From: Marinobacter salarius
Lineage (GTDB): Bacteria; Pseudomonadota; Gammaproteobacteria; Pseudomonadales; Oleiphilaceae
Reading direction: 5' to 3'
Assembly: GCA_000831005.1 (NCBI GenBank)
Contig: CP007152.1
Span: 372,001-436,000 of the forward strand
DNA: 64,000 nt
Positions 30,040 to 39,808 of the stretch are shown here, one piece after another (position 1 is the first letter of the stretch; the number at the start of each line of letters is the position of its first letter). The position numbers and the translations under genes were made by a program. The notes beneath the pieces are model-generated. The model saw nothing but the letters and a program-made list of their open reading frames with translations, did not search any database and was not told where the DNA came from.

Positions 30040-30118
30040 GGGTGGTATCAGGATTGCGAAAATCCCCAGCTTGCGGTAGAAACTCATTCGTGAGCTAACG
30101 ATATTGACAGGAGCTGGC

Positions 30119-30975
30119 ATGCTTGAAGTAACCAGAAAACTGGTGGATCTGCTGGATCTCTCCCCCATCGGTGACGACCATTTCCAGGGGGACAGTGAAG
30201 ATCTCGGCTTTCCCAACGTGTTTGGCGGCCAGGTTCTGGGGCAGGCGCTGATGGCCGCCAGCCGTACGGTGGAAGGTCGCCTGCCGCACTCGCTGCACGC
30301 CTACTTCCTGCGCCCCGGCAATCACAGCATGCCCATCGATTACGAGGTCCAGCGGGTTCGGGACGGTGGCAGTTTCTCCGTCCGACGGGTGATTGCACGT
30401 CAGGGTGGCAAGGAGATCCTGACCGGCTCCATGTCATTCCAGGTGGCCGAAGAAGGTTTCGAACATCAGCTCGACATGCCCTCGGCACCGGATCCGGAAG
30501 CCTTAAATCCGAGCAGGAGTACGGCGAACTGCTGGCTCCCCATGTTCCCGAACATCTCCGCGACACCCTGACCCGGGATCGTCCCATCGAAATCCGTCCC
30601 GTAGACCCGGTCAATCCATTGAAGCCGGAACCGCGGCCGCCTTACAAGCAGAGCTGGTTCCGTACCCAGGGGCACCTGCCAGACGATCCGGTGTTGCACC
30701 GTTGCCTGCTGACCTACGCGTCAGACTTTTCTTTCCTGGGGACGTCGCTGAACCCCCATGGCGTGTCATTTATGAACAAGAAGATGCAGGTTGCGAGTCT
30801 GGATCATTCCATCTGGTTTCATCGTGAGTTCCGTATGGACGAGTGGTTGCTCTACGACAAGGACAGCCCCAGCGCCTCTGGCGGACGCGGCTTCAATCGC
30901 GGTAACTTTTTTGATCGCCAGGGCCGGTTGGTAGCATCGACCACCCAGGAAGCCCTCATCCGTCAACGGGGATAG
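30119..30975 (+). CDS. tesB: Acyl-CoA thioesterase II TesB (frame break near 30506)
   Basis: Hydrolyses medium- and long-chain acyl-CoA to free fatty acid and CoA. With one base restored the product has 285 residues, against 286 for E. coli TesB. It is a double hot-dog protein: GFPNVFGGQVLGQAL and LHAYFLRPGNHSMPIDY mark the first repeat, and ASDFSFLGTSLNPHG plus VASLDHSIWFHREFRMDEWLLY the second with the catalytic Asp-Gln-Thr network. The break is GCCTTAAATCCGAG, which should read GCCTTAAAATCCGAG (ALKSEQEYGELL). The ATG at 30119 follows AGGAG. Confidence 0.93.
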
Positions 30976-30989
30976 GTTTGCGGAGATAG

Positions 30990-33552
30990 TTAGCCAAGCT
31001 TGTGGCTTCTCCCATGATGTTTGTAGTCGGCCAGCCAAACGATGATGTCGTCGAACGGCAGTGGCGGCGTCAGGATGTAGCCCTGGATCATGTCACAGCC
31101 CATCTTGTCCAGCAGTTCCATTGCCTCTGCGCTCTCCACACCCTCGGCCACAACGGCATAACCCAGGCTGTGGCACATTTCGATCGTGGTCTGGACGATG
31201 ACACGGTCTCCAGCCTGGGATGCCAGGTCAGTGACCAGTGAGCGGTCGATCTTGATCTCGCTGGCGGGCAATCGCTTGATATACGACAGCGAAGAGTAGC
31301 CGGAGCCGAAGTCGTCAATGGACAGCGGGATACCTGTGGTGTGCAGGGAATTGAGGGCGCGCAGTGAGTTGACCGGGTCCTGCATCATTGAGGTCTCAGT
31401 AACTTCCAGGATGATGCTCCGCGATGCGTGTGATGGCTGCTCATCAGGCGCTGGACGTAAAGCGGGAAGTCCGGTTCCCGCAGGTTGTTGGGGGAGATGT
31501 TCACCGAGATATTGAGCGGGTAGCCGTTCTCCAGCAATTGCCCTCTCAGCGCCAGTGACTCTTCCAGTACCCAGCGTGTCAATGGCTTGATCAGCCCGGA
31601 CTGCTCGGCCAGGGCAATCAGCTCGTCGGCGGGTATTGGCTTTTTCCGGCCGGGCCAGCGAATCAGCGCTTCAAGGCCGACCACCTCCCTGGTTTTCAGT
31701 GACAGCTTTGGCTGCAGGTATAGGGCAAGTTCACCGTGTTGAAGGGCACGTTGCAGCTCGGACACCAGGGTAAGGCGGTCCGCGCTGTAGGAGTCCCGCG
31801 ACGGCTGATAATAGGCCAGCCCACGGTCTCGGGCGTCGTCCGAGCCCTGCGCAATAAAGGCGCGCCGGATCAGGGTATTGGTGTCGGTGGCGTGATCCGG
31901 GTAGATCGCCGAGCCAGTGTGGGGGGCCAGCGGCAATTGCATGCCCAGATAGTCCAGCGGTGCACGGATTTCCTCAAGGGCACGAACAATGGCACGGGGT
32001 GTTTCCGAAATAACATCTGCTTCCACGATAAACCCGAAGGTGGCCGACTCCAATGAGGCCAGGTAGAAACTCTTCCGATCATTGGTCTCGACCGCACAGA
32101 TGCCGGGCAGTTCGCTGACGATGCTGTTGAAACGCCGGGCGGCGAGCTCGAGCAGCCGGTCGGTGTTGCGATGCCCCAGGGTTTTGGTGATGGCTGGAAG
32201 GTTGCTTAGGTGGATCACCGCAATGGAGAGGCGCTTTTCCGGCTCTCGGTTGATCAGTTCGTTGATGGTCATTTCCAGGCAGGCGCGATTGGGCAACCCC
32301 GTTAGCGGGTTGTGAAGGGCCTGTTCGATCAGTCGCAGCTCTGCCGAGCGCCGTGCCGCCATGGCGGTGATCTCTGCTTCGCGGGCGCGAACCTTGTCTT
32401 CTCGTTCCTGGTAGAGCCGGGCGGCAAGGGCGATGGTCAGCAGGACGGCTTCGAGCGCGGAGCCGATTTCGATGCCGTAGGCCGTCACGAAGCTGTTGGG
32501 CACGAAGCCGTACTTATTGCTGCGGTGATGGCGCTGCCCAGGGTGAGCAGGCCCCAGGCTATGGTGTAGTAGCCGGCCTGGGGGTTGCCCCGAATCCATT
32601 GTATCGGCCCCATAACGGTCAACAGCAGGCAGCTGGGGATTGCCAGGGCAACCGTGAGCCGGCTGGCAACGCTGTAGTCGGTAACGAACGTTGCCACCGC
32701 CACCACGAAGTTCACCAACACCATATACCACACAAGCTTGTCCATGCGCGGGCTGGTGACGCGCAGGTTGAGGAAGGCACGTGAGAACAACAGGGTGAAT
32801 ATCAATGCCACCGGCACGGTGAGAACCATGGTCTGGTTGTGCAGCCAGGGCGACTGTGGCCAGAGCAATTGGTAGGTGCTGCCATTCAGGCTGCCAATAA
32901 ACATCAGATAGCTGAGGGTGGAGAGCACGTACAGCAGGTACATGCGCTCTCTCAGTGCCAGGAAGATAAACAGATTGAAAAAGATCACCATGATCAGGAT
33001 GCCGTAATAGATCGCGTGCATCTGGTCTTCGATGGACGTGGCTTCGAAGTAGGTTCGAGGGTCCCACAGTCTGATGGGGATCTGCATGGCGCCCTGAGTC
33101 CGAACACGCAAAAACACCTGGTAATCGCTTAGCGGATCGGTTTCGAAGGAAAACAGAAAGTTGCGGTGTTGAATCTGGCGCTGCGCAAAGGGGAGGTGGT
33201 CGCCCGTTGAGATGCGTTGCCTGACGACGCCATTCTCTATCAGGTAGAAGGTGATATCGTCGAGCTGGGGGTAGCGTATCTCCAGTAGCTTACGGTCACT
33301 GGGTATGGCGGATACAGGAACGCGGAGCCACACGGTGTCGCGAATGTAGCCGAAGTTGGGGCTTTCGCCTTCCAGTGACTGCCATCGGTCGGAAGCAAGG
33401 GCTTCCCTGAGATCCATCTGTTCCGAAGGTGCCACCCGAATATAGTCCATATCCGGTTCTGCAAAGCCGGGCGAAGCCGCGTTTGCCTGGGTTCCGAAAG
33501 CCATCATGATCAATGCGCCCGCCAGGGCGAAAAACTGAGCAATATGGCGCAC
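30990..33552 (-). CDS. 7TM sensor with degenerate GGDEF and intact EAL domain (two frame breaks)
   Basis: Two restored bases give 854 residues. A signal peptide (1-25) is followed by a periplasmic 7TMR-DISMED2 domain (about 30-170), seven membrane segments (180-380), a coiled stretch, a GGDEF-like domain (about 410-580) and an EAL domain (595-850). The GGDEF site is replaced by ESATFGFIVE, so cyclase activity is unlikely. The EAL part keeps EALIRW, NISVNIS, EVTET, IDDFGSGYSSL, IKIDRSLV, AEGVES and QGYILTPPLP, so phosphodiesterase activity is likely. Breaks are near 32516 (CAATAAG for CAAATAAG) and 31419 (CGGAGC for CGGGAGC). The ligand of the periplasmic domain is unknown. Confidence 0.87.
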
Positions 33553-33654
33553 GTAGTACCGATCTTGTTGTGATTGTCTGGCTCAGTATGGCGTTATCTG
33601 CCGGGGGGCTCAAGGCTGATAATGCCGGTTTTCGAACGTCACTTGTGTCAGGTG

Positions 33655-34101
33655 TTACAGCTGTTCAAGCCACTCCCGTACCCAGGGAACGGCTTCCATC
33701 TCCGGCTCGGTGGTTTCCAGGGCATCAATCCTCAAGGTATCACCCACTTTCCGGGCTGAAGTTTCGTATAAAGCCTCTTCCATCAGCTCACCGGCACCAC
33801 AAAAGGTGTCACCGTAGGAGCTGTCGCCAAGCACAATTACGCCAAACGGACGCGCGGGTTGTTGGGGCAGTTGCTCGCGCAGCCGCAAATAGAACGGTAG
33901 CAGGTTGGGGGGGAGCTCTCCCTGGCCGGTGGTTGATGTACACACCAAAAGCGGTTCGTCGTTCCCGGTGATGTCCTCCAGGTCGGGTTCCTCAAGGATC
34001 GTGATCCGATGCCCTTCCGGTTCCAGGGATTTCTTCAAGGTACGTGCCGTCAGCAGGGCGCCACCATAAACGCTGCCGACCAGAATCCGGATTGAAGCCA
34101 T
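33655..34101 (-). CDS. Flavodoxin (MioC/YqcA-like)
   Basis: A 148-residue FMN-binding electron carrier. The phosphate loop GSVYGGALLTA is near residue 8, the 50s loop CTSTTGQGELPPN near residue 54 and the 90s loop VLGDSSYGDTFCGAG near residue 89, all of which contact FMN. The start at 34101 (MASIRILVGSVYG) is preferred over a longer frame. The length fits short-chain flavodoxins of the MioC/YqcA group. It is downstream of the GGDEF cyclase gene on the same strand (86 bp gap); its redox partner is not evident from context. Confidence 0.88.
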   Translation of the reverse strand: MASIRILVGSVYGGALLTARTLKKSLEPEGHRITILEEPDLEDITGNDEPLLVCTSTTGQGELPPNLLPFYLRLREQLPQQPARPFGVIVLGDSSYGDTFCGAGELMEEALYETSARKVGDTLRIDALETTEPEMEAVPWVREWLEQL

Positions 34102-34187
34102 GAATGGTCCTGTTGATTCGTAACGACAACCGTCCCTTGACGGCTGTCTGCGTTGGGGCCCGATCATAGCCGGTGATGCGGTAACGC

Positions 34188-35294
34188 TCAAGATCCGGCT
34201 CCGGAGGGGCTGGTTTCCCTGGGGGAGGTTCGTACTCTGGGAGCAACGCGATTGCGCCCGTCTTCCTTGGCGCTGTATAGGTGGACGTCAGCCTGTTTCA
34301 GTAATTCATCCACCGAGCCGGTTTTGGCGATGGAGCAGATGCCGGCGCTGATGGTAACGGGCATGCGTTGGCCGGCAAAGGAGAACTCGGCACTGGCCAC
34401 CTCGGAACGTAGCCGTTCTGCGAGAGTGAGAGCCTGTAGCAGTGACGTGTCCGGCAACAGGATCAGGAACTCCTCTCCCCCCCAGCGTGCGGCCACATCC
34501 GTTTGGCGGATAACGGTTTGCATCAATTCCGAGAAGGCCCGCAGTACGTGGTCACCGGCGTCGTGTCCGTAGTCGTCGTTGATACGCTTGAAGAGATCCA
34601 GGTCGATGAGAACGATGGAGAAATGGTGGCCGGAACGCCGGTACCTTGAATACTCCTCGTTCAGCCGATGCTGCATGTCCCTGCGGTTGGACAGGCCCGT
34701 CAGTTCGTCAGTACGGGCTGCATGTTGGTGGGTACGGGCCATATCCATCAACTCATTGCGTGCCTTCAGGCGACTGGCTTCCAGCACGAAACAGAAGATG
34801 GATTCGAACGTCAGCGTGGCGAAAAAACGGATCTTGAAGTCTGTGCTGTATTCGGCGGTCACCAACGGTAGTTCAGGGAACTGGAAAACCACAACCGCCA
34901 GCAGGCAGCAGAATAACAATACCGCTGTGCCGGTTTTCAGATCGGTCAGGTAAAACAGCAGCGGCGGGAACACGTAGAACCAGAGTGGGCCGGTGTTGCT
35001 CTCGCCACCGGTGATGATCAGGTATCCGAACAGCAGGCCGACAATGGAGATCATGCCAGCCTTCTGATGGCGGCGGTTGCGGGAACGGGCAAAGGACAGC
35101 ATGTTCATTGCCACCAGTCCCGCAAAGAACCAGAGCGAGAAGGCGTGGTGAGTGTGGGTTGCAAACCACGCCTTGGCGCCAATGCCCAGCAGGAAGAGGA
35201 TGGCCATGGCTGACAGACCGGTCAGCAGGCGGGAGACGCGTTCCTCCTCGCCTTCGTCGGCTACTTGTTGGCTGGTATCGGGGAGTCTGGTCAT
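34188..35294 (-). CDS. Membrane diguanylate cyclase (GGDEF domain)
   Basis: A 368-residue protein with six hydrophobic segments in residues 25-180 followed by a GGDEF domain (195-355). The active-site sequence is RWGGEEFLILLP near residue 270, an active GGEEF form; DLDLFKRINDDYGHDAGDHVLR carries the metal and guanine contacts and RTDELTGLSNRRDM opens the domain. The RxxD inhibitory site is not obvious. It should synthesise c-di-GMP, opposing the EAL protein encoded two genes downstream on the same strand. An 11-bp direct repeat sits just upstream of the start. Confidence 0.9.
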   Translation of the reverse strand: MTRLPDTSQQVADEGEEERVSRLLTGLSAMAILFLLGIGAKAWFATHTHHAFSLWFFAGLVAMNMLSFARSRNRRHQKAGMISIVGLLFGYLIITGGESNTGPLWFYVFPPLLFYLTDLKTGTAVLLFCCLLAVVVFQFPELPLVTAEYSTDFKIRFFATLTFESIFCFVLEASRLKARNELMDMARTHQHAARTDELTGLSNRRDMQHRLNEEYSRYRRSGHHFSIVLIDLDLFKRINDDYGHDAGDHVLRAFSELMQTVIRQTDVAARWGGEEFLILLPDTSLLQALTLAERLRSEVASAEFSFAGQRMPVTISAGICSIAKTGSVDELLKQADVHLYSAKEDGRNRVAPRVRTSPRETSPSGAGS

Positions 35295-35309
35295 GACACT
35301 TTTGTTGTT

Positions 35310-35331
35310 GTCGATTTGTTGTCGATTTGTT
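35310..35331. repeat. Two tandem copies of an 11-bp unit
   Basis: GTCGATTTGTT occurs twice back to back (35310-35320 and 35321-35331), 16 bp upstream of the GGDEF gene, flanked by further TTGTTG triplets. Such slippage-prone repeats near a start can vary in copy number; no function is shown. Confidence 0.8.
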
Positions 35332-35533
35332 GTTGGTGCTTTGTCCAGACTGCGTGAGCCGGGATAGTGAATCAGATTAGTCGAAGCGGGAAATCTGTAC
35401 AGCGACTTTGGTCAAGCAATCACCATTATGACCGTTATGTTTCAATTTCATGGCAAAAAATTTATAGTTGCCGCCGTAAGTACTGTGAAACTGTAGCTTC
35501 CCGTATCCTCCCTGTTGCGAGACCTGACGTATT

Positions 35534-37092
35534 ATGGCCGGCAAAAACGGATTCCTCGATACTCTCCTGACCAGCCCATCGACCGAGCGTTATCGCGTTG
35601 GCTTCAGCTTCCTGTTCCTGCTCTGCATATTTTTAGCCGTGGGACAGATCAGCGACGGCATGCCCAACAACATGCTGCTGATGGCAGCTGCGGTCATCGG
35701 TGGCTACATGGCTATCAATATCGGCGCGAATGACGTCGCCAACAACGTCGGCCCGGCGGTGGGGTCCGGGGCGCTGTCACTGGGTGGCGCGGTTCTGATC
35801 GCCGCCGTGTTTGAGGCCGGCGGTGCCATTATCGCCGGTGGTGACGTGGTTTCGACCATCAAAGGGGGCATTATTGCCGCTGAAAGGCTCGATGATGTCA
35901 GCGCCTTCGTGTGGCTGATGACAGCCGCACTTCTTGCCGGCGCCTGTGGCTGAACCTGGCCACCTGGATGGGTGCTCCGGTGTCCACTACCCACTCCATT
36001 GTCGGGGGCGTTCTTGGGGCCGGAATTGCCGCCGGCGGCTGGGGCATTGCCGACTGGGCCGTCATGGCCAAAATTGTCGCCAGTTGGGTGATTTCCCCCG
36101 TAATGGGTGGCGTGTTGGCGGCGCTGTTCCTGTATGCCATTAAGAAGACCGTGCTGTATCGCAAGAACGTGGTACCGGCGGCAAGAATCTTCGTACCCTG
36201 GCTGGTGGCGATCATGGCCTGGGCCTTCGGCACCTATTTGATGGTGAAGGGGGTCAAGAAGGTCGTTGAAGTAGACTTCCTGGGGGCTTCTCTGGTTGGT
36301 CTGGGGCTTGCCGCGGTCATTTTCTTCCTGATGCGGGTTCTGGTCGGCCGTCGTGCTGCGACCATGGAAAACAGCTCTGCCGGAGTGAATACCCTGTTTA
36401 CCTGGCCGCTTATATTCGCCGCGGCATTACTCAGTTTCGCCCATGGGGCGAACGATGTGGCCAACGCCATCGGCCCGCTGGCGGCCATTAACGATGCACT
36501 GTCGGCTGGTGCAGTGGTCACCGCAGCGTCCATTCCTTTGTGGGTAATGCTGGTTGGTGCCCTTGGTCTGGCCGTTGGTCTGATGCTGTTCGGCCCACGC
36601 CTGATCAAGACCGTGGGGACTGAGATCACTGAGCTGGATAAAACCCGGGCGTTCTGTATCGCCCTGTCGGCGGCGCTTACCGTCATCATCGCCTCCCAGT
36701 TGGGGCTCCCGGTCAGTTCCACCCACATTGCCATCGGTGGTGTGTTTGGTGTTGGTTTCCTGAGGGAGTATCTGAAGTCAAACTACGCCACCCAGCTCCA
36801 CAACATCATGGACAGCCATGAGGAAGAGGAGCGTGAGCGTCTGCGCCCGTTCCTGGAAGATTTCCGTAACGCCTCGGTTGAGCAGATGGAAAACCTGCTC
36901 CAACAGGCCAAGAAAAAGAAACAGGTACCGCTCTCCAAGAAGGAGCGCAAGCGCCTTAAAAAGATCTACCGCGAGGAGATGGTCAAGCGTTCGCACCTGA
37001 CTCGTATCGTTGCTGCCTGGATCATTACGGTGCCCGCGTCGGCCTGCATGGCGGCCGTTCTGTTCTTCACCCTGCGCGGGCTGATGCTGTAA
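35534..37092 (+). CDS. Inorganic phosphate transporter, PitA/PiT family (frame break near 35944)
   Basis: 519 residues after restoring one base. The two family-defining repeats are present: GANDVANNVGPAVGSGALS near residue 62 and GANDVANAIGPLAAIND near residue 304, each followed by a PVSTTHSIVGG or PVSSTHIAIGG block. About ten membrane segments are visible, with a charged cytoplasmic region (SHEEEERERLRPF to KKKKQVPLSKKERKRLKK) before the last one. It imports phosphate with a cation at low affinity. The break is GGCGCCTGTGGC, which should read GGCGCCCTGTGGC (GALWLNLATW). It is divergent from the GGDEF gene. The family also contains sulfate permeases, but the motifs favour phosphate. Confidence 0.9.
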
Positions 37093-37198
37093 GGGATTGT
37101 CGCGCTGGTTGTCAGGTGCCTGTTTGGCCCATACTATTCTTCAATACGGGAGGCGTTTGCCTCCCAAATAAGTTGCCACTCTGTCCGGGGATTGATTC

Positions 37199-37464
37199 AT
37201 GAGTTCAGCAGAAGAAAGCCGTCAGGCGAAGGTCATTGACGAGCTCAGGGTGTTTATCAAGAAGGTCCTCAGTGATCCGACCATTGCGGTGAAATCGGTG
37301 GAAATTGCCCGCAAATATCGCAATCAGCCCAATGCCAATGAGTTGATTGCCCGTGAGATCAGCGCCAACACAACGATCCGTATTCCAGAGAGCTGGAGTC
37401 GGGCGGATCACATGTTTCTCGATATCCTGGACGAAGTCTGGATGACGAAGAGGCGCTTTACTGA
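37199..37464 (+). CDS. Small conserved-looking hypothetical protein (frame break near 37440)
   Basis: I do not recognise this protein. With one base restored (GTCTGGATGACG to GTCTGGGATGACG) it is 88 residues, ends DEVWDDEEALY with a TGA at 37462-37464, and stops 6 bp before the convergent panP end. Uncorrected, the frame runs about 200 bp antisense into panP, which is implausible. The sequence is charged and helical, with KVIDELRVFIKKVL, a central YRNQPNANELIAREI and an acidic C-terminus. It has no signal or membrane segment. It follows the phosphate transporter on the same strand after a 106-bp gap. No function is assigned. Confidence 0.65.
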
Positions 37465-37470
37465 TCTTTG

Positions 37471-39146
37471 TCAGGCCTGCCGAACGCCGGGCTGGTGCTG
37501 CTTCAACACGGCATCGGCCATCTGGTCCAGGATGGTGATTTCGTCCTGGATGCCCTCGTCCGATGACAAATCCCGCTGTTCCTTCAGTATGTCCGCGAGG
37601 ATTTCTTTCGTGGTCAACGGGTTGGCCAATACCACCCGGAACACGATGCAGGGGAAGTGATAATAACGCGACGGTTCGAGCCGGGTACGGGAAACGAAGG
37701 CTTTACCCCGTTCACGTTGGGTTTTCTGAATGAACTTGGTGATGCGGTTCAGGCAGGTGTTGAGTCGTTCGGCCTGTAGCGAGTCCGCGATTGCCAGTGC
37801 CTGCTGCACTTTCTCCGGGCAATAGCGATAAGTCAGGATATTGAGCTCGGGTTTGGTGATGAGCTCGAAATCCGTTTCTGCGTTGATCATTTCCGCAAAG
37901 GTTTGTGCCTTGTCGATGCCCTGGTCGATGAGGATCTCATAGCCTTCCCGCGCCAGGATTCTCAACCCCGACTGGATCAGCATTGACATGCCCGGCCGCG
38001 AACCTTCCAGGGTGGTACTGCCCAGATCCCGCGAACCTTTACGGATAATGTACTGGGCGTGATGCTCGACAGCGCTTGCCAGGCCCGGGTCGCGGAACAC
38101 CACCAGCCCAGCCCCCATGGGAACATAGAGTTGCTTGTGGGCGTCGAAGGTCACCGAGTCGGCCTTTTCGATGCCCCTGAGCAGGTGCCTGTGGGTGCGG
38201 GAAAACAGTGTCGGCCCACCCCAGGCCGCGTCCACATGAAAATGGGCGTTGAACTCCCGGGCGATGTCTGCCATGCGTCCAGCGGGTCGACGTTGCCGGT
38301 TTCGGTGGTGCCGGCAATGCCGCAGATGGCCATGACCCGGATTTTCTGGCGGTGCAACTCCAGGCATTTCTCCCGCAGTGCATCGGTGTTGATGCGGTTG
38401 TCGTCATCGGTGTCGACAGGCACCAGGAAGTCCCGGCCCAGACCCAGTACATCGGCGGCTTTGCGCAGTGAGTAGTGGCCGCGGCGGGAGACCAGAATGG
38501 CGGCACCCTCGCAGCCGTAATAGCGTAGTGCCCGGAACAGGCCTTCCTGATGGATACCGCGGAAGCTGCCTTCGGCGGGGAACGCGTTGTTGCGTGCCAC
38601 CCAGAGTGCGGTCAGGTTGGCCACGGTGCCGCCGGAGCACATGGCACCGAGGGCGTAGCGGGGATCGTGCATCCACTTGCGGTAGAAGGCACCGTCCTGC
38701 TCATACACCAGTCGGTGGATCATGCCCAGTACCTGGCGCTCCATGGGTGTGAAGGCCTTGGAGGTTTCGGTTTTGACCAGGTTCTGGTTGAGGGCAATCA
38801 TGATCTTGGACAGCGGCAACATGAAATAGGGCAGTGCCGAGGTCATGTGGCCGATAAAGCTGGGAGACGCCGTGTGTACCGAGTTGGCCACCAGCTTGTC
38901 GAGCAGGAATTGGGCCTGTTCGGAGACGAAGATGGGCTTTTCCGGAATGGCGTAGTCCGAGAAGTCTTTCTCGACTTCGGAAAGATCCCGCTCGACCGCA
39001 ACGATGTGTTCCTGGAGGAATCCGGCAAGGTTGCGGGATATGTTCTGGTCAATCCTGCTCAAGGTGGATTCAGGTGCCTCGGGCACGGTGAATACACGAT
39101 ACATGGCCTCTACCGAGGCCTGGGCGGATTTTTTCTTTCCGGTCAT
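37471..39146 (-). CDS. panP: PLP-dependent aspartate 1-decarboxylase PanP (frame break near 38277)
   Basis: 558 residues with one base restored; a group II PLP decarboxylase resembling glutamate decarboxylases. The N-terminal region (YRVFTVPEAPESTLSRI, PSFIGHMTSALPYF) matches the PanP type described in Vibrio and relatives, which makes beta-alanine for coenzyme A in bacteria lacking PanD. The PLP site is intact: CSGGTVANLTALW, HYSLRKAAD, HVDAAWGG with the Asp, and the Schiff-base Lys in TFDAHKQLYVPMGAG near residue 330. The break is CTGGACGCATGG, which should read CTGGACCGCATGG (LDRMADI). The ATG at 39146 is likely; a GTG three codons upstream is possible. Confidence 0.85.
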
Positions 39147-39272
39147 AGGTGCCACACACTATCAGTGGTCATTCGCAAAGCCTGTCCCGGGCGTTCCGTT
39201 CTCCCTGAGGGGGCGTAGTATACGGTGTCGTGAAACCATACGCTACAGCATGGGCCCTGCATGGCGGGAGGG

Positions 39273-39617
39273 TCAAAGTATCTCTTGGTGTACGTCCAGT
39301 ATGGCAGCGTCGATGCGTTCCTGTATGGCTTTTTCGATCTGGTCGAGGCGCTGGGCGATCTGTTGCGATGAGCCTCCGAGGGCGGCGATGGTCCAGGTGG
39401 CGCAGTCGAGGGCGTCCTGGTCGGCGGTTTCGGCGACGGCCAGGTCGGGTTCTTTGCCCCAGACGGCTTTCAGGGCGGTGAAGACTTTGCGTTTGGCTTT
39501 GAGGTCTTCGCAGCCGTAGAGCTGGAAGTGCAGGGTCAGGATGCCCACGTGGGGTGTGATGACTGTTTGCTGGGGCGTGTTGCCCTCTTTTAGCAGCCTT
39601 CTCAGAGCTTCAGACAT
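39273..39617 (-). CDS. DUF503-like protein
   Basis: A 114-residue cytoplasmic protein. The middle portion, VGILTLHFQLYGCEDLKAKRKVFTALK followed by LAVAETADQDALDCATWTIAAL, matches the DUF503/YlxP pattern (a beta strand, a K-x-K-R motif, then V-A-E-x-x-D-Q-D). Helical extensions flank it on both sides. The function of DUF503 proteins is not established, though ylxP lies in ribosome-related operons in Firmicutes. No strong ribosome-binding site precedes the ATG. The start lies 24 bp from the nearest edge of the cloverleaf-like repeat at 39641-39748. Confidence 0.7.
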   Translation of the reverse strand: MSEALRRLLKEGNTPQQTVITPHVGILTLHFQLYGCEDLKAKRKVFTALKAVWGKEPDLAVAETADQDALDCATWTIAALGGSSQQIAQRLDQIEKAIQERIDAAILDVHQEIL

Positions 39618-39640
39618 AAGTGTTCCGGCTTTGGTGCTGG

Positions 39641-39748
39641 AACCGGAGGGGGCGACCTTTCCAAAACACGCTCAAGCACATCCCTGTGGCGCTTGAGCTC
39701 CGCCATCCATGGCTCCGCACAGTTTTGGAAAGGCCGCCCCCTCCGGTT
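39641..39748. repeat. Cloverleaf-like intergenic repeat, copy A
   Basis: A 27-base left arm (39641-39667) and right arm (39722-39748) are complementary at 26 of 27 positions. They enclose a 54-base core that starts ACGCT and ends CACA. The core holds two smaller inverted repeats: GCTCAAGC/GCTTGAGC and GCCAT-CC-ATGGC. A 10-base motif GCTTTGGTGC ends 3 bases outside the left arm. Copy B at 49179-49288 has the same plan and a closely similar core but a completely different stem sequence. It lies between aidB and the DUF503-like gene. No transposase is nearby and I know no family name for it. Confidence 0.85.
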
Positions 39749-39808
39749 CGCGAACCTTTTGGGTGGAGTCCGCTTCGTCGAACATTCGTATCGTCCGGCG
39801 GCCTTTTC

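Noticed and set aside
39668..39721. tRNA gene inside the cloverleaf-like repeat
   Set aside because: The core is only 54 nt, lacks the D-loop and T-loop consensus and has no plausible anticodon arm, and the closing stem is far longer than seven base pairs.
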